In this document: positions 15,341 through 21,576 of the stretch, piece after piece
Numbering within the stretch: the stretch's first letter is position 1
Layout: the number at the start of each line of letters is the position of its first letter
Assembly (NCBI GenBank): GCA_000720805.1
Contig: JODI01000110.1
Coordinates: forward strand, 1-22,632
Source: Streptomyces violaceoruber
Lineage (GTDB): Bacteria; Actinomycetota; Actinomycetes; Streptomycetales; Streptomycetaceae
Length of the DNA: 22,632 bases
Direction of reading: 5' to 3'
The notes under the pieces: generated by a model
Seen by the model: only the letters and a program-made list of their open reading frames with translations
Told to the model about the DNA's origin: nothing
The model's database searches: none
Translations under genes and position numbers: made by a program

Positions 15341-15606
15341 CACCCGGAGGGCGAGGAGGCGGAGAGGGCCTCTCGGTGGCCACCCACCCCGGCATGATGG
15401 GGCTGGCTATACCACCGGTCCGGTAGGACGCTCCATCGTTCCTTCCGGCGGACGACGGCATCGTGGATCCCGGCCGGAACCGGCCCATCCCGGCTCAGCC
15501 GGACCCGGCTGAAACCCGCACTGAAACCCGGCTGAAGGCCGGCTGAAGTCAGCCCGGTGTCAGCTGAGTCGCAGAGAGTGAAGCCGCCCCGTCCGGAAGG
15601 AACGTC
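15341..15606 (+). promoter_or_regulatory. Upstream region of the GtrA-like gene with TTCAG/TCAGC direct-repeat array
   Basis: Between 15508 and 15564 there are six 7-bp half-sites. Four are on the minus strand (plus-strand starts 15508, 15520, 15531 and 15542, core CTGAA on the plus strand) with spacers of 5, 4 and 4 bp. Two on the plus strand, AGTCAGC (15547-15553) and TGTCAGC (15558-15564), have a 4-bp spacer. The 11-bp period puts sites on one face of the helix, typical for OmpR/PhoP-type regulators. An isolated CTCAGCC lies at 15494-15500. GGAAGGA (15596-15602) is the ribosome binding site. The rest of the stretch (15341-15480) shows no convincing gene. Confidence 0.5.
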
Positions 15607-16230
15607 ATGGAGTCGTCGCTGCTCGAGTCGAAGCCGCACCTGCAGCGGCGGGCGCCGGCGCAGCCGCAGCCCTCGCACGGAGAGCCGCGGCGGCCCGGCA
15701 GCGCCTCCCCGACTCCCGGCCCGCGGCAGACCGGCAACGCCTCGCCGGCCCCCGGCCCCCTGGCGTCGTTCATCCGGTTCGTGGTCTGCGGCGGCGGTGT
15801 CGGCATCCTCGCCTCCCTCGCCGTACCGCTGCTCGCCCTGACCATGCCCTGGGTGGCCGCGAACGCGGTGACAACCGTCGCGTCCACCCTCCTGTGCACC
15901 GAGCTGCACGCGCTCTTCACCTTCGGCACGGGACGGCGCCCCGGCTGGCGCCGGCACCTGCAGTCCGCGGGCTCGGCCACGGCCGCGTACGTGGTGACCT
16001 GCGCCGCGGTGTTCCTGCTGCACACCGTCCAGTCGTCGCCGAGCATGATGTGGGAGCAGGGGGTCTACCTCTCCGCGTCCGCCCTCGCCGGAGTCGGCCG
16101 CTTCCTCGTCCTGCGTCTGTTCGTCTTCGCGAGCGCCGCGGGCGGCCGGCAGCGGAGGACGGCACGCGACGTGCGCCGCTCGAACGACTGGAACGTTCCG
16201 TTTGTGAGCGTCAAGGCATGTGCCGGATGA
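15607..16230 (+). CDS. GtrA-like four-TM membrane protein
   Basis: 207 aa. A Pro/Ser-rich cytoplasmic leader (1-52) precedes four hydrophobic segments at about 55-79, 82-105, 119-141 and 150-176. The order and the end motifs (FIRFVVCGGGVGI, ELHALFTFGTGR, GRFLVLRLFVF) match GtrA-family proteins, which are linked to moving polyprenyl-linked sugars across the membrane. It stands alone rather than next to a glycosyltransferase, but it may serve the GT2/GT39 pair encoded 5 kb away; the shared half-site geometry upstream supports that idea. GGAAGGA lies 4 nt before the ATG. The C-terminal 30 residues after the last segment are basic and probably cytoplasmic. Confidence 0.8.
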   Translation: MESSLLESKPHLQRRAPAQPQPSHGEPRRPGSASPTPGPRQTGNASPAPGPLASFIRFVVCGGGVGILASLAVPLLALTMPWVAANAVTTVASTLLCTELHALFTFGTGRRPGWRRHLQSAGSATAAYVVTCAAVFLLHTVQSSPSMMWEQGVYLSASALAGVGRFLVLRLFVFASAAGGRQRRTARDVRRSNDWNVPFVSVKACAG

Positions 16231-16309
16231 CCACCTCATCGGCCCACTAGCGTGCGCATGTCACTGTTCCTGTGAGAGTGCACCACGTGCACGAGGGGGA
16301 ATCCTTCAC

Positions 16310-17047
16310 ATGCGGAACACGCGAAAAACAAGCAAGACAAGAAACAACAGAAACACGAGAAACAGGCGAACCACACGAAGAGCGCTGACGCGTCTGACCA
16401 TCGCACTGCTCGCCGCCACCGGCCTCGCCCTGTCCGGCCCGGGCACCGCCCAGGCCACCACCACGGTCGACATCCCGGCTCCCACCGCCGGCGGCGTCTC
16501 GGCGACGGTGAAGTTCTACGGCACGGTCGTCCCGAAGCCCTACGTCCCGGACCCCACCGCCTACTTCGGCGACCGCAAGTGCCTGAACACGTACCACGAC
16601 TACAACCCCACGCCCGGCTGCGGCGGCTTCCAGCTGGGGGTCACCCTGCACAACGTCCGCAACCAGCCGGGCTACATCGCCGGTCTGAGGAGCACCGACA
16701 ACTGGTTCACGGCCTACGCCGACACCGCCCGCACCTTCGGCTGCCTGCGCCCGGACGGCACCTTCGACCACAGCACGAGCTTCGTGGTCCGCACGGAACA
16801 CCAGGAACTGATGCCGACCTACTACGAAGCCGACGCCAACTGGGTCATCCAGCAGCACGGCGAGAACCCCGCCCGGGACGCGGGCCCGCACTTCTACATG
16901 AACTTCCCGGCCGTCGCGGTGGACTGCCCCACGGGCATGACCCCGGCCCAGTACGGCCTCAAGGTCACCGACGTCAGCGTCACCATCGCGGACGACAACG
17001 TCTTCGGCCACTCGACATGGAGCACACCGGGCCCGTTCTACGGCTGA
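16310..17047 (+). CDS. Secreted hypothetical protein with long basic signal peptide
   Basis: 245 aa, family not recognised. The leader has an unusually long, strongly basic n-region (residues 1-28, about 12 Arg/Lys), a hydrophobic core LTIALLAATGLALSG and a likely cleavage site after AQA (49). TRRALTR at 22-28 resembles a twin-arginine motif, so Tat export is possible, but Sec export cannot be excluded. The mature part (about 196 aa) has four cysteines (RKCLN, GCGG, FGCLRP, VDCPTG), enough for two disulfides, and is rich in Tyr, Thr and Pro. GAGGGGGA (16293-16300) lies 9 nt before ATG 16310. The first codons are A-rich with several AGA arginines, unlike the neighbours. A strong hairpin follows the gene. 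Confidence 0.8.
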   Translation: MRNTRKTSKTRNNRNTRNRRTTRRALTRLTIALLAATGLALSGPGTAQATTTVDIPAPTAGGVSATVKFYGTVVPKPYVPDPTAYFGDRKCLNTYHDYNPTPGCGGFQLGVTLHNVRNQPGYIAGLRSTDNWFTAYADTARTFGCLRPDGTFDHSTSFVVRTEHQELMPTYYEADANWVIQQHGENPARDAGPHFYMNFPAVAVDCPTGMTPAQYGLKVTDVSVTIADDNVFGHSTWSTPGPFYG

Positions 17048-17079
17048 CAAGCCGGACAGGCCCAGCAGGGAACGACGGC

Positions 17080-17125
17080 CCCAGGAGTGGTCCCAGGAGG
17101 CAGACACCCTGGGACCACTCCTGGG
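17080..17125. terminator. 18-bp bidirectional hairpin between convergent genes
   Basis: Arms 17080-17097 and 17108-17125 pair perfectly over 18 bp around a 10-nt loop. It lies between the stops of the secreted-protein gene (plus) and the cold-shock-like gene (minus) and can serve both. Confidence 0.8.
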
Positions 17126-17133
17126 ACAGCCCC

Positions 17134-17367
17134 CTACTCGCGCTCCTCCACCCGAGGCACGATCCGCACCGCCCGGAAGTCGTACCCGTCCTGCTTGAAC
17201 CCGGGCGCCTCCCACACCAGCCCGACCCGCTGCCCGACCGACAGCGCCCGGAAGCCCTCCATCTCGACGGCGGAGTAGTGCCCCCAGCAACCACCCGGCG
17301 TCTCGGCGCAGTCGAGCACCCCCCACCCTTCCTCGTCACGCCACTCACGAACCGTCGCAGTCACCAT
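17134..17367 (-). CDS. Cold-shock-domain-like small protein
   Basis: 77 aa. The pattern is that of a cold-shock (OB-fold) domain: TATVREWRDEEGWGVLDC matches the GTVKWFN--KGFGFI strand pair, GHYSAVEMEGFRALSVGQRV matches the VHYSAI--GFRSL--GQ-V block, and FRAVRI the last strand. The aromatic RNP-1 residues are altered (GWGVLD for GFGFI), and an insertion with two cysteines (C19 and C27) is present, so nucleic-acid binding may differ from standard Csp proteins. A TAGGGT element (minus strand, 8 nt before the ATG) could be a -10 box for a leaderless transcript, or AGGG may act as ribosome binding site. Confidence 0.8.
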   Translation of the reverse strand: MVTATVREWRDEEGWGVLDCAETPGGCWGHYSAVEMEGFRALSVGQRVGLVWEAPGFKQDGYDFRAVRIVPRVEERE

Positions 17368-17404
17368 GCCGGCGACCCTACGGGCCCACGCCCAGGCGTC
17401 GCGC

Positions 17405-17470
17405 TCAGTTCAGATCAGACCTGATCTGAACTGAACTGAACTGATCAGGTGCGGTCAGGTCAGGTCAGGT
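17405..17470 (-). repeat. Hairpin plus pentanucleotide repeats across the aldo/keto reductase stop
   Basis: A perfect 13-bp inverted repeat (17405-17417 and 17422-17434, 4-nt loop) continues into repeated TGAAC units (about 17426-17443) and, after a short break, three TCAGG units (17455-17469). The stop codon of the reductase lies inside the TCAGG run. The hairpin is well placed as terminator of that gene. Confidence 0.7.
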
Positions 17471-18317
17471 CGGAGAGATCCTCTCCGGTGAGAGTGAGGG
17501 ACCCGGCGGCGGTGTTCTCCTCCAGGTGGGCGAGGGACCCGGTGCCGGGAATGGCCAGCGTGACCGGCGAGGAGGCGAGCAACCAGGCCAGGGCGATCTG
17601 GGGGACCGTGGCTCCGTGCCGTTCCGCGACCTTGGCGATGCGCTCACCGGAGACGTCGCTCAGACCGCCGCCCAGCGGGAAGAAGGGCACATAGGCGATG
17701 CCGGCCTCCTCGCAGGCGGCCAGAACCGCGGTGTCATCGCGCTTGGCGGCGTGGAAGTGGTTCTGGACGGCGACGACGGGCGCGATCCCCCGGGCCTCGG
17801 CGAGGTGGCCGGCGGTGACGTTGCTCAGACCGAGGTGGCGGATCAGGCCCTCCTCACGCATGGCGGCCAGCACCTCGAACCGTTCGGCGACGGATTCCCC
17901 GTGCGGCGGCGGCTCCGCACCCCCGATGCGCAGATAGACGAGATCGAGGCGGTCCACACCCAGGGTTTCGAGGTTCTCCTCGACCAGCGGTCGCAGAACC
18001 GCGGGATCGGTGCCCGCGGCCAGTCCGCCGTCGGGGGTGCGCACCGGCCCGACCTTGGTGGCGATGACCAGGCCGGCCGGGTAGGGGTGCAGGGCCTCGC
18101 GGATCAGGGCGTTGGCGCGGACGGTGCCGTCGCCACTGGCGTAGAAGGCGGCGGTGTCGATGTGGTCGACGCCGAGCTCCACGGCACGGCGCAGTACGGC
18201 ACGACCGGTCTCGGGATCGCGGGCCGGCCCGTGGAAGCTGTTCGTGGGCAGACGCATGGCCCCGAAGCCGATCCGGTTGATCAGAAGGTCGCCACCCAGG
18301 CGGAAGTCGCTGTTCAT
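17460..18317 (-). CDS. Aldo/keto reductase family oxidoreductase
   Basis: 285 aa, the usual length for a single TIM-barrel AKR. Family blocks: RIGFGAMRL, VDHIDTAAFYASG with Asp54 and Tyr59, VIATKVG with Lys88, GLSNVTAGHL, NHFHA, and the NADPH-binding end block PVTLAIPGTGSLAHLEEN. The fourth tetrad position, normally His, is Arg130 in VYLRIGG; this occurs in some bacterial AKRs of this subgroup and may alter substrate range. The substrate is unknown. ATG 18317 is chosen because it gives the family-like N-terminus; longer forms would enter the divergent regulator. No clear ribosome binding site is seen, so a leaderless transcript is possible. The divergent HTH gene probably regulates it. Confidence 0.92.
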   Translation of the reverse strand: MNSDFRLGGDLLINRIGFGAMRLPTNSFHGPARDPETGRAVLRRAVELGVDHIDTAAFYASGDGTVRANALIREALHPYPAGLVIATKVGPVRTPDGGLAAGTDPAVLRPLVEENLETLGVDRLDLVYLRIGGAEPPPHGESVAERFEVLAAMREEGLIRHLGLSNVTAGHLAEARGIAPVVAVQNHFHAAKRDDTAVLAACEEAGIAYVPFFPLGGGLSDVSGERIAKVAERHGATVPQIALAWLLASSPVTLAIPGTGSLAHLEENTAAGSLTLTGEDLSDLT

Positions 18318-18358
18318 GAACCCAGCCTGGGCCGTGACGCGTCGGCATCGTGAGCCCG

Positions 18359-18374
18359 TGGCAGCTTGCTGCCA
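18359..18374. promoter_or_regulatory. 16-bp palindrome between aldo/keto reductase and HTH regulator
   Basis: TGGCAGC-TT-GCTGCCA is an inverted repeat with perfect 7-bp arms (18359-18365 and 18368-18374), inside a 74-bp divergent intergenic region. It is 17 nt before the regulator start and 41 nt from the reductase start, a good operator position. Confidence 0.5.
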
Positions 18375-18391
18375 TCGGGCACACTTGTGGC

Positions 18392-19045
18392 GTGGCAGAG
18401 ATCGTGACGATCCGCGGTGACCGGGAACTCCTGGCTCGCACCCAGCATCTGTTCTCCTCGGTCCGCGAGGAGTTCGTCTGTGCCGCCCGCGACCTCGACA
18501 CCTGGCCTCGCCCCGACGCCCGGCGGGCCGCCCGCGCCCGGGTCCGCGACAGCGGCACACGGCAGATCCGCAAGCTGCTCAGCCCGGCTTCCCTGGCCGA
18601 CGAGAGCAGCCGCGAACACCTGAGCGAGCTCATCGACGAGGGCGCCCGGGTACGGATCGCCGCCGCCCCACTCCCGCACGAGACGATCATCATCGACCGC
18701 CGGTACGCGATCCTCGCCGGCGTGGACACCCCCGGTGGCCGCGAGTACACCGTGACGACCGCCCCCGCCCTGGTCGGCGGCGTTCACGCCCTGTTCGAAG
18801 CCGCCTGGGAGACGGCCACCGACCTCAAGGTCTTCCTCCGCGGCGAGCAGCCCCTGCTCGACCCCGACAGCCGTACGGTTCTCCGCGCCCTGGGCTCGGG
18901 TGCCACCGACGAGACAGCCGCCCGAGAACTCGGCATGTCCCTGCGGACCTACCGCCGTCGAGTGGCGGAACTCCTCAACACCCTCGACGCGGCGTCACGC
19001 TTCCAGGCAGGCGTACGCGCGGGGGAACTCGGCCTCAGCCCCTGA
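18392..19045 (+). CDS. Helix-turn-helix (LuxR-type) transcriptional regulator
   Basis: 217 aa from GTG 18392. The N-terminal 140 residues form an alpha/beta domain that looks like the TrmB/phospholipase-D-like sensor part of single LuxR-type regulators (RELLARTQHLFSSVREEFVC, EGARVRIAAAPLPHETIIID, YAILAGVDTP). The C-terminal part (about 150-205) is an HTH: LGSGATDETAARELGMSLRT then YRRRVAELLNTLDAASRFQA. There is no receiver domain, so the signal is presumably a ligand. A GTG at 18350 is also in frame, but it would place the palindrome inside the coding region. The divergent aldo/keto reductase is the likely target. Confidence 0.85.
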   Translation: MAEIVTIRGDRELLARTQHLFSSVREEFVCAARDLDTWPRPDARRAARARVRDSGTRQIRKLLSPASLADESSREHLSELIDEGARVRIAAAPLPHETIIIDRRYAILAGVDTPGGREYTVTTAPALVGGVHALFEAAWETATDLKVFLRGEQPLLDPDSRTVLRALGSGATDETAARELGMSLRTYRRRVAELLNTLDAASRFQAGVRAGELGLSP

Positions 19046-19060
19046 GAAAACCACCCACTT

Positions 19061-19108
19061 ATGGGCAGGTGCCGGGACGGGCTCATGGGCTGGTGCCGGG
19101 ACGGGCGG
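19061..19108. repeat. 24-bp tandem duplication over the end of the next gene
   Basis: Units 19061-19084 and 19085-19108 differ at only a few positions. The stop codon of the minus-strand gene (19083-19085) sits at the unit junction, so each unit on that strand encodes the same ARPGT-x-P peptide followed by a stop codon. Confidence 0.75.
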
Positions 19109-19532
19109 TGTGGGCAGGGTGACCGTCCGTGCGGCGGGCTTCCTTCATCTCTGCCTCGTACAGGTGGTCCCGGCCTTCGGCAAGCCGGTCCACTGCGGCC
19201 TTTTCGAGCTCCTTGAACGGCTCGTAGTAAGTGTCGTTGTAGGCCTCGACAATTTGAAAGGTCCAGTGGCCGGGGATGACGTTGCGCCCCAGGATTTCTT
19301 TCTGTACTTTCTCGGCCCACTCCGGGTGGCCGCCTTCGCGTAGAAGCCGTACCGCTCGGTCCAGTTCCAGGTCGGCCGTACCGGTCAGCTGGTGGAAACT
19401 GTAGAGGTGCCCGCGGGCCCGCTCTGTGGTCTCCAGTGCGCACGAAAGTGATCCCAGGGCCTGCACCATTGTGTCGCTGAGGCCCTCGGGGCGCTGATGG
19501 GCGCCGTCGGGGCCGTCGTCGTAAGCGCTCAT
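19083..19532 (-). CDS. Hypothetical helical protein
   Basis: 149 aa, family not recognised. It is hydrophilic and predicted mostly helical (LSDTMVQALGSLSCALETTE, LELDRAVRLLREGGHPEWAE, YYEPFKELEKAAVDRLAEGR). The acidic start and the Thr/Pro-rich tail look disordered. The tail ends inside a 24-bp tandem duplication. GGAAG lies 3 nt before ATG 19532, close but usable. It is downstream of the small membrane protein gene on the same strand with an 89-nt gap, so the two may be co-transcribed. Coding is supported by codon-position GC. Confidence 0.7.
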   Translation of the reverse strand: MSAYDDGPDGAHQRPEGLSDTMVQALGSLSCALETTERARGHLYSFHQLTGTADLELDRAVRLLREGGHPEWAEKVQKEILGRNVIPGHWTFQIVEAYNDTYYEPFKELEKAAVDRLAEGRDHLYEAEMKEARRTDGHPAHTARPGTSP

Positions 19533-19621
19533 GGTCTTCCATTTCCATCCGACGGCAGATGACGGTGGTGCCCGCCTGGTCGGACACCACCGGGAGGCTT
19601 CCGGCCTCTTGAGCCCACTTT

Positions 19622-19897
19622 TCAGCTGGCTTCCTGGTGCTGCCGGAGATCATGGACGCTGGCCGTGAGGGTGCCGTCGTGCTGCTCGTAATGAGACAGG
19701 GCGAGGCCCAGGCCGAAGAAGGTGGGAGCCCATTCGCCCACGAAGATGCCCCACCGGTCGGCGCGGGCGAGCCCGGTGCCGGGTTCGGCTTTGAGGCTGG
19801 TCATCCAGGCGGCAACAGTGAGGCCGATGGACGTGAAAGCGGCCAGATAGGCATGCTCGCTCCGGACGCCCATCTCGTGCATTCTCTTGATGATCAT
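19622..19897 (-). CDS. Small two-TM membrane protein
   Basis: 91 aa, family not recognised. Two hydrophobic segments are visible: AYLAAFTSIGLTVAAWM (17-33) and WGIFVGEWAPTFFGLGLALS (49-68), with short charged ends. GGGAG lies 6 nt before ATG 19897. A 13-bp sequence repeated three times lies about 30 nt upstream and may regulate it. It probably shares a transcript with the helical protein gene downstream; the pair may form a complex, but nothing in the sequence shows what they do. Confidence 0.65.
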   Translation of the reverse strand: MIIKRMHEMGVRSEHAYLAAFTSIGLTVAAWMTSLKAEPGTGLARADRWGIFVGEWAPTFFGLGLALSHYEQHDGTLTASVHDLRQHQEAS

Positions 19898-20363
19898 GGT
19901 GTCTCCCGGTCATGGGCCGGTGGTGGGTGGTTCCCCTGAGTGGTTTCCCTGAGTGGTTTCCCTGAGATTTCCGGCGGCGCGGGTCTTGGGCCGGGGCGAG
20001 CCCCGGCCGATCGACGACGCCTCAGAACACCCATTGCCATCGTCGGCACATGGCGTCCCCTGATATCAGCGGTGGCCAGAACCTCAGCAGGCGCCACCTA
20101 CCCCCGAGAGTGCCCCTTTTCTCGAACAACACGCACATTCCAAGGAATTGCCCCCCCGTTTTTTGTTTGTTGCTTCAACATGCCAAGCAGCCTGACCGAC
20201 GGCTTCCTGCCCGTCTAAAATGGGAGGGTTGCGCGCCTGGCCGCGCCGTTCCGGCCGCGCACGCCGATGACCTTCGTCGACCATGTGACGGGGCATTTGC
20301 GCCGGGGCGCCGTATTAGCAAGCAGGAGCCGCTTTAATAATCGTCGAAGGCCACCCTCACGGC
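19898..20363. other. Intergenic region with 13-bp triplicate repeat and lower-GC patch
   Basis: 466 bp without a convincing gene. 19928-19940, 19941-19953 and 19954-19966 are three tandem 13-bp units (minus strand CTCAGGGAAACCA, the first copy with one change), just upstream of the small membrane protein gene. 20115-20220 is T-rich and of lower GC, with ATTCC-AA-GGAAT at 20137-20148. TAATAA at 20335-20340 with GTATTA 17 bp upstream (20312-20317) is a plausible promoter for the glycosylase gene to the right. Confidence 0.6.
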
Positions 20364-20849
20364 ATGCAGACGTTCTTGCCCTATCCCGACTTCCGGGCCT
20401 CGGCCCTGGTCCTGGATCGACGCCGGCTCGGCAAACAGCGGGTCGAGGCGTTGCAGGTTCTCCGCGGCCTTGTGGTGCCGGGCTACGGGTGGCGTCACCA
20501 TCCGGCGGTGCGCATGTGGGCGGGATACGAGGAAGCGCTGGTCCGGTATGGCCTGGAAGTCTGCAAGGTGTGGCGTGAACAGGGTCACCAGGACAGCTGT
20601 GCGGCCACACTCGTCGCTGATCTCCTCGCATTCCGCCCCGGTACGACAGTTCGTCACCAGACGCCACTGGCGGCCGCCGGAGAACTGCCTCCTTGGCTCG
20701 GCAACGACGCCTTCCACCGCAGCCACCGGTCGGCGCTGGTGCGCAAGGACCCGAACACATACGCACCCCTCTTCCCCGACGCCCCGAACGATCTCCCCTA
20801 CGTGTGGCCGACGTCGGACCGGTCAGGCGGCCCCCTTCCCCAGGACTGA
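20364..20849 (+). CDS. MSMEG_6728-type pyrimidine dimer DNA glycosylase/endonuclease V-like protein
   Basis: 161 aa. Family blocks are clear: MQTFLPYPDFRASALVLDRR at the start, LGKQRVEALQVLRGL, WRHHPAVRMWAGYEEALVRY, and the end block FHRSHRSALVRKDPNTYAPL. The family belongs to the T4 endonuclease V-like (Pyr_excise) group, which cleaves the glycosyl bond at cyclobutane pyrimidine dimers. T4 endonuclease V uses an N-terminal Thr2 amine; here the N-terminus is Met-Gln-Thr, so the chemistry may differ and activity is inference. It is a single gene with an AT-rich promoter region. ATG 20364 gives the conserved start; GAAGG lies 14 nt upstream, a wide spacing. Confidence 0.88.
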   Translation: MQTFLPYPDFRASALVLDRRRLGKQRVEALQVLRGLVVPGYGWRHHPAVRMWAGYEEALVRYGLEVCKVWREQGHQDSCAATLVADLLAFRPGTTVRHQTPLAAAGELPPWLGNDAFHRSHRSALVRKDPNTYAPLFPDAPNDLPYVWPTSDRSGGPLPQD

Positions 20850-21147
20850 AGGTGACGGCCTCAACGGCTTCGGGATCCGCGATGTGGTCGGCGGAACGAC
20901 ATTGGCGTCGGCCATCACCATCGGGTGGGTGGACGCAGCCGGCGGCGGCGGTCGGTGTTCCGGCTGCCTTTGGTGTTGGTCGCCAAGCAGGTCAGCCGCA
21001 GTCCGTCGAGGTCGTGAAGCGCAACGGGGCGATGGGGTGCGGGCGTTCCTCGCGGATCTCGGGAACCCCGAACCCGCCGACGTCAACGGCCCCGCTGTTC
21101 CCCCTTGGTGCTCGCTGTTTCGGGCACGTGGGGGGCACGGGTGTCGA
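20850..21147. other. Noncoding region holding decayed transposase sequence
   Basis: 298 bp. Apart from the IS1380-like fragment at 20966-21060, I see no gene, hairpin terminator or clear promoter. Open frames here have atypical composition and no family match. Confidence 0.55.
20966..21060 (-). pseudogene. Fragment of IS1380-family transposase, frameshifted
   Basis: On the minus strand one frame gives EIRERPHP-like sequence (EIREERPHPIAPLRF). After a frame change near 21012 the next frame gives HDLDGLRLTCLATNTKG. Joined, they match the conserved block of actinobacterial IS1380-type transposases, as I remember it, that reads ERPHPGAQLRFTD-DG-RLT-FATNT. The first frame hits a stop soon after the shift, and no further transposase sequence is recognisable on either side. 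It is a short, dead remnant. Confidence 0.5.
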
Positions 21148-21405
21148 TCAGCGCGCCCGTTGCTCACCGCTGGCGGCCTCAGTTGCGGAACTGCTGCGAC
21201 CTCGCCTCTTTGCCCGGATTCGATCGATGACGAGTCCCGCGAGTGCAGCGAGGAGGCAGATCGCCGCCACGCCCAGGCCCCACCGCAGCAACGGCGGTCG
21301 GCCGTTGCCCAACGCGCGGGCGCCTGCCCAGACCGCTGCGGCCGCGAGCCCGAGGGCCTGCAGCCACCATCGATCTTCTTTGTCGTTCGTGACGACGCGC
21401 TCCAT
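21148..21405 (-). CDS. Small two-TM membrane protein
   Basis: 85 aa, family not recognised. Two hydrophobic segments, WLQALGLAAAAVWAGARAL (14-32) and LLRWGLGVAAICLLAALAGL (38-57), are followed by the basic DRIRAKRRGRS and a polar tail. GGGG lies 9 nt before ATG 21405; a longer reading frame upstream would run into the tRNA terminator and is rejected. It is next to the tRNA fragment on the chromosome side of the presumed insertion. Function unknown. Confidence 0.6.
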   Translation of the reverse strand: MERVVTNDKEDRWWLQALGLAAAAVWAGARALGNGRPPLLRWGLGVAAICLLAALAGLVIDRIRAKRRGRSSSATEAASGEQRAR

Positions 21406-21490
21406 CTCGATACCCCCCGACGAGGAACCAGGGGGGAGGAGTCGGGCGACTGAGGGCGGCTTTCCAGCCCCGCTGATGTCACCCGCTGAT

Positions 21491-21529
21491 GTCAAAGGCC
21501 CCACCGGGCGAACCGGCGGGGCCTTTGAC
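21491..21529 (-). terminator. tRNA-type terminator hairpin
   Basis: Arms 21491-21502 and 21518-21529 (GTCAAAGGCCCC and its complement) pair perfectly over 12 bp. The 15-nt loop can form an inner CCGG stem. It lies 5 nt downstream of the tRNA-Arg 3' end on the minus strand, as is typical for tRNA genes. Confidence 0.75.
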
Positions 21530-21534
21530 CTGTG

Positions 21535-21576
21535 TGCACTCGGCAGGATTCGAACCTGCAACCTTCTGATCCGTAG
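21535..21576 (-). other. 3' fragment of tRNA-Arg(ACG), probable integration attachment site
   Basis: On the minus strand the 42 nt match tRNA positions 32-73: anticodon loop CTACGGA (anticodon ACG), the 3' anticodon-stem strand TCAGA, variable loop, T arm GCAGG-TTCGAAT-CCTGC, acceptor strand CGAGTGC and discriminator A. No CCA is encoded. The 5' half is absent: upstream there is no GCACTCG acceptor strand and no TCTGA stem strand. A bare tRNA 3' part next to its terminator is the usual appearance of an attR/attL site left by a tyrosine-integrase element inserted in a tRNA gene. The element would lie to the right. Confidence 0.65.

Noticed and set aside
16278..16292. GTGCAC-CAC-GTGCAC as an operator for the secreted protein gene
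   Set aside because: Short, made of self-complementary hexamers that are common in high-GC DNA, and it lies within the untranslated leader next to the ribosome binding site.
20823..21482. 219-residue minus-strand open frame
   Set aside because: Ser/Arg/Pro-rich shadow frame that covers the small membrane gene in another frame and the transposase remnant.
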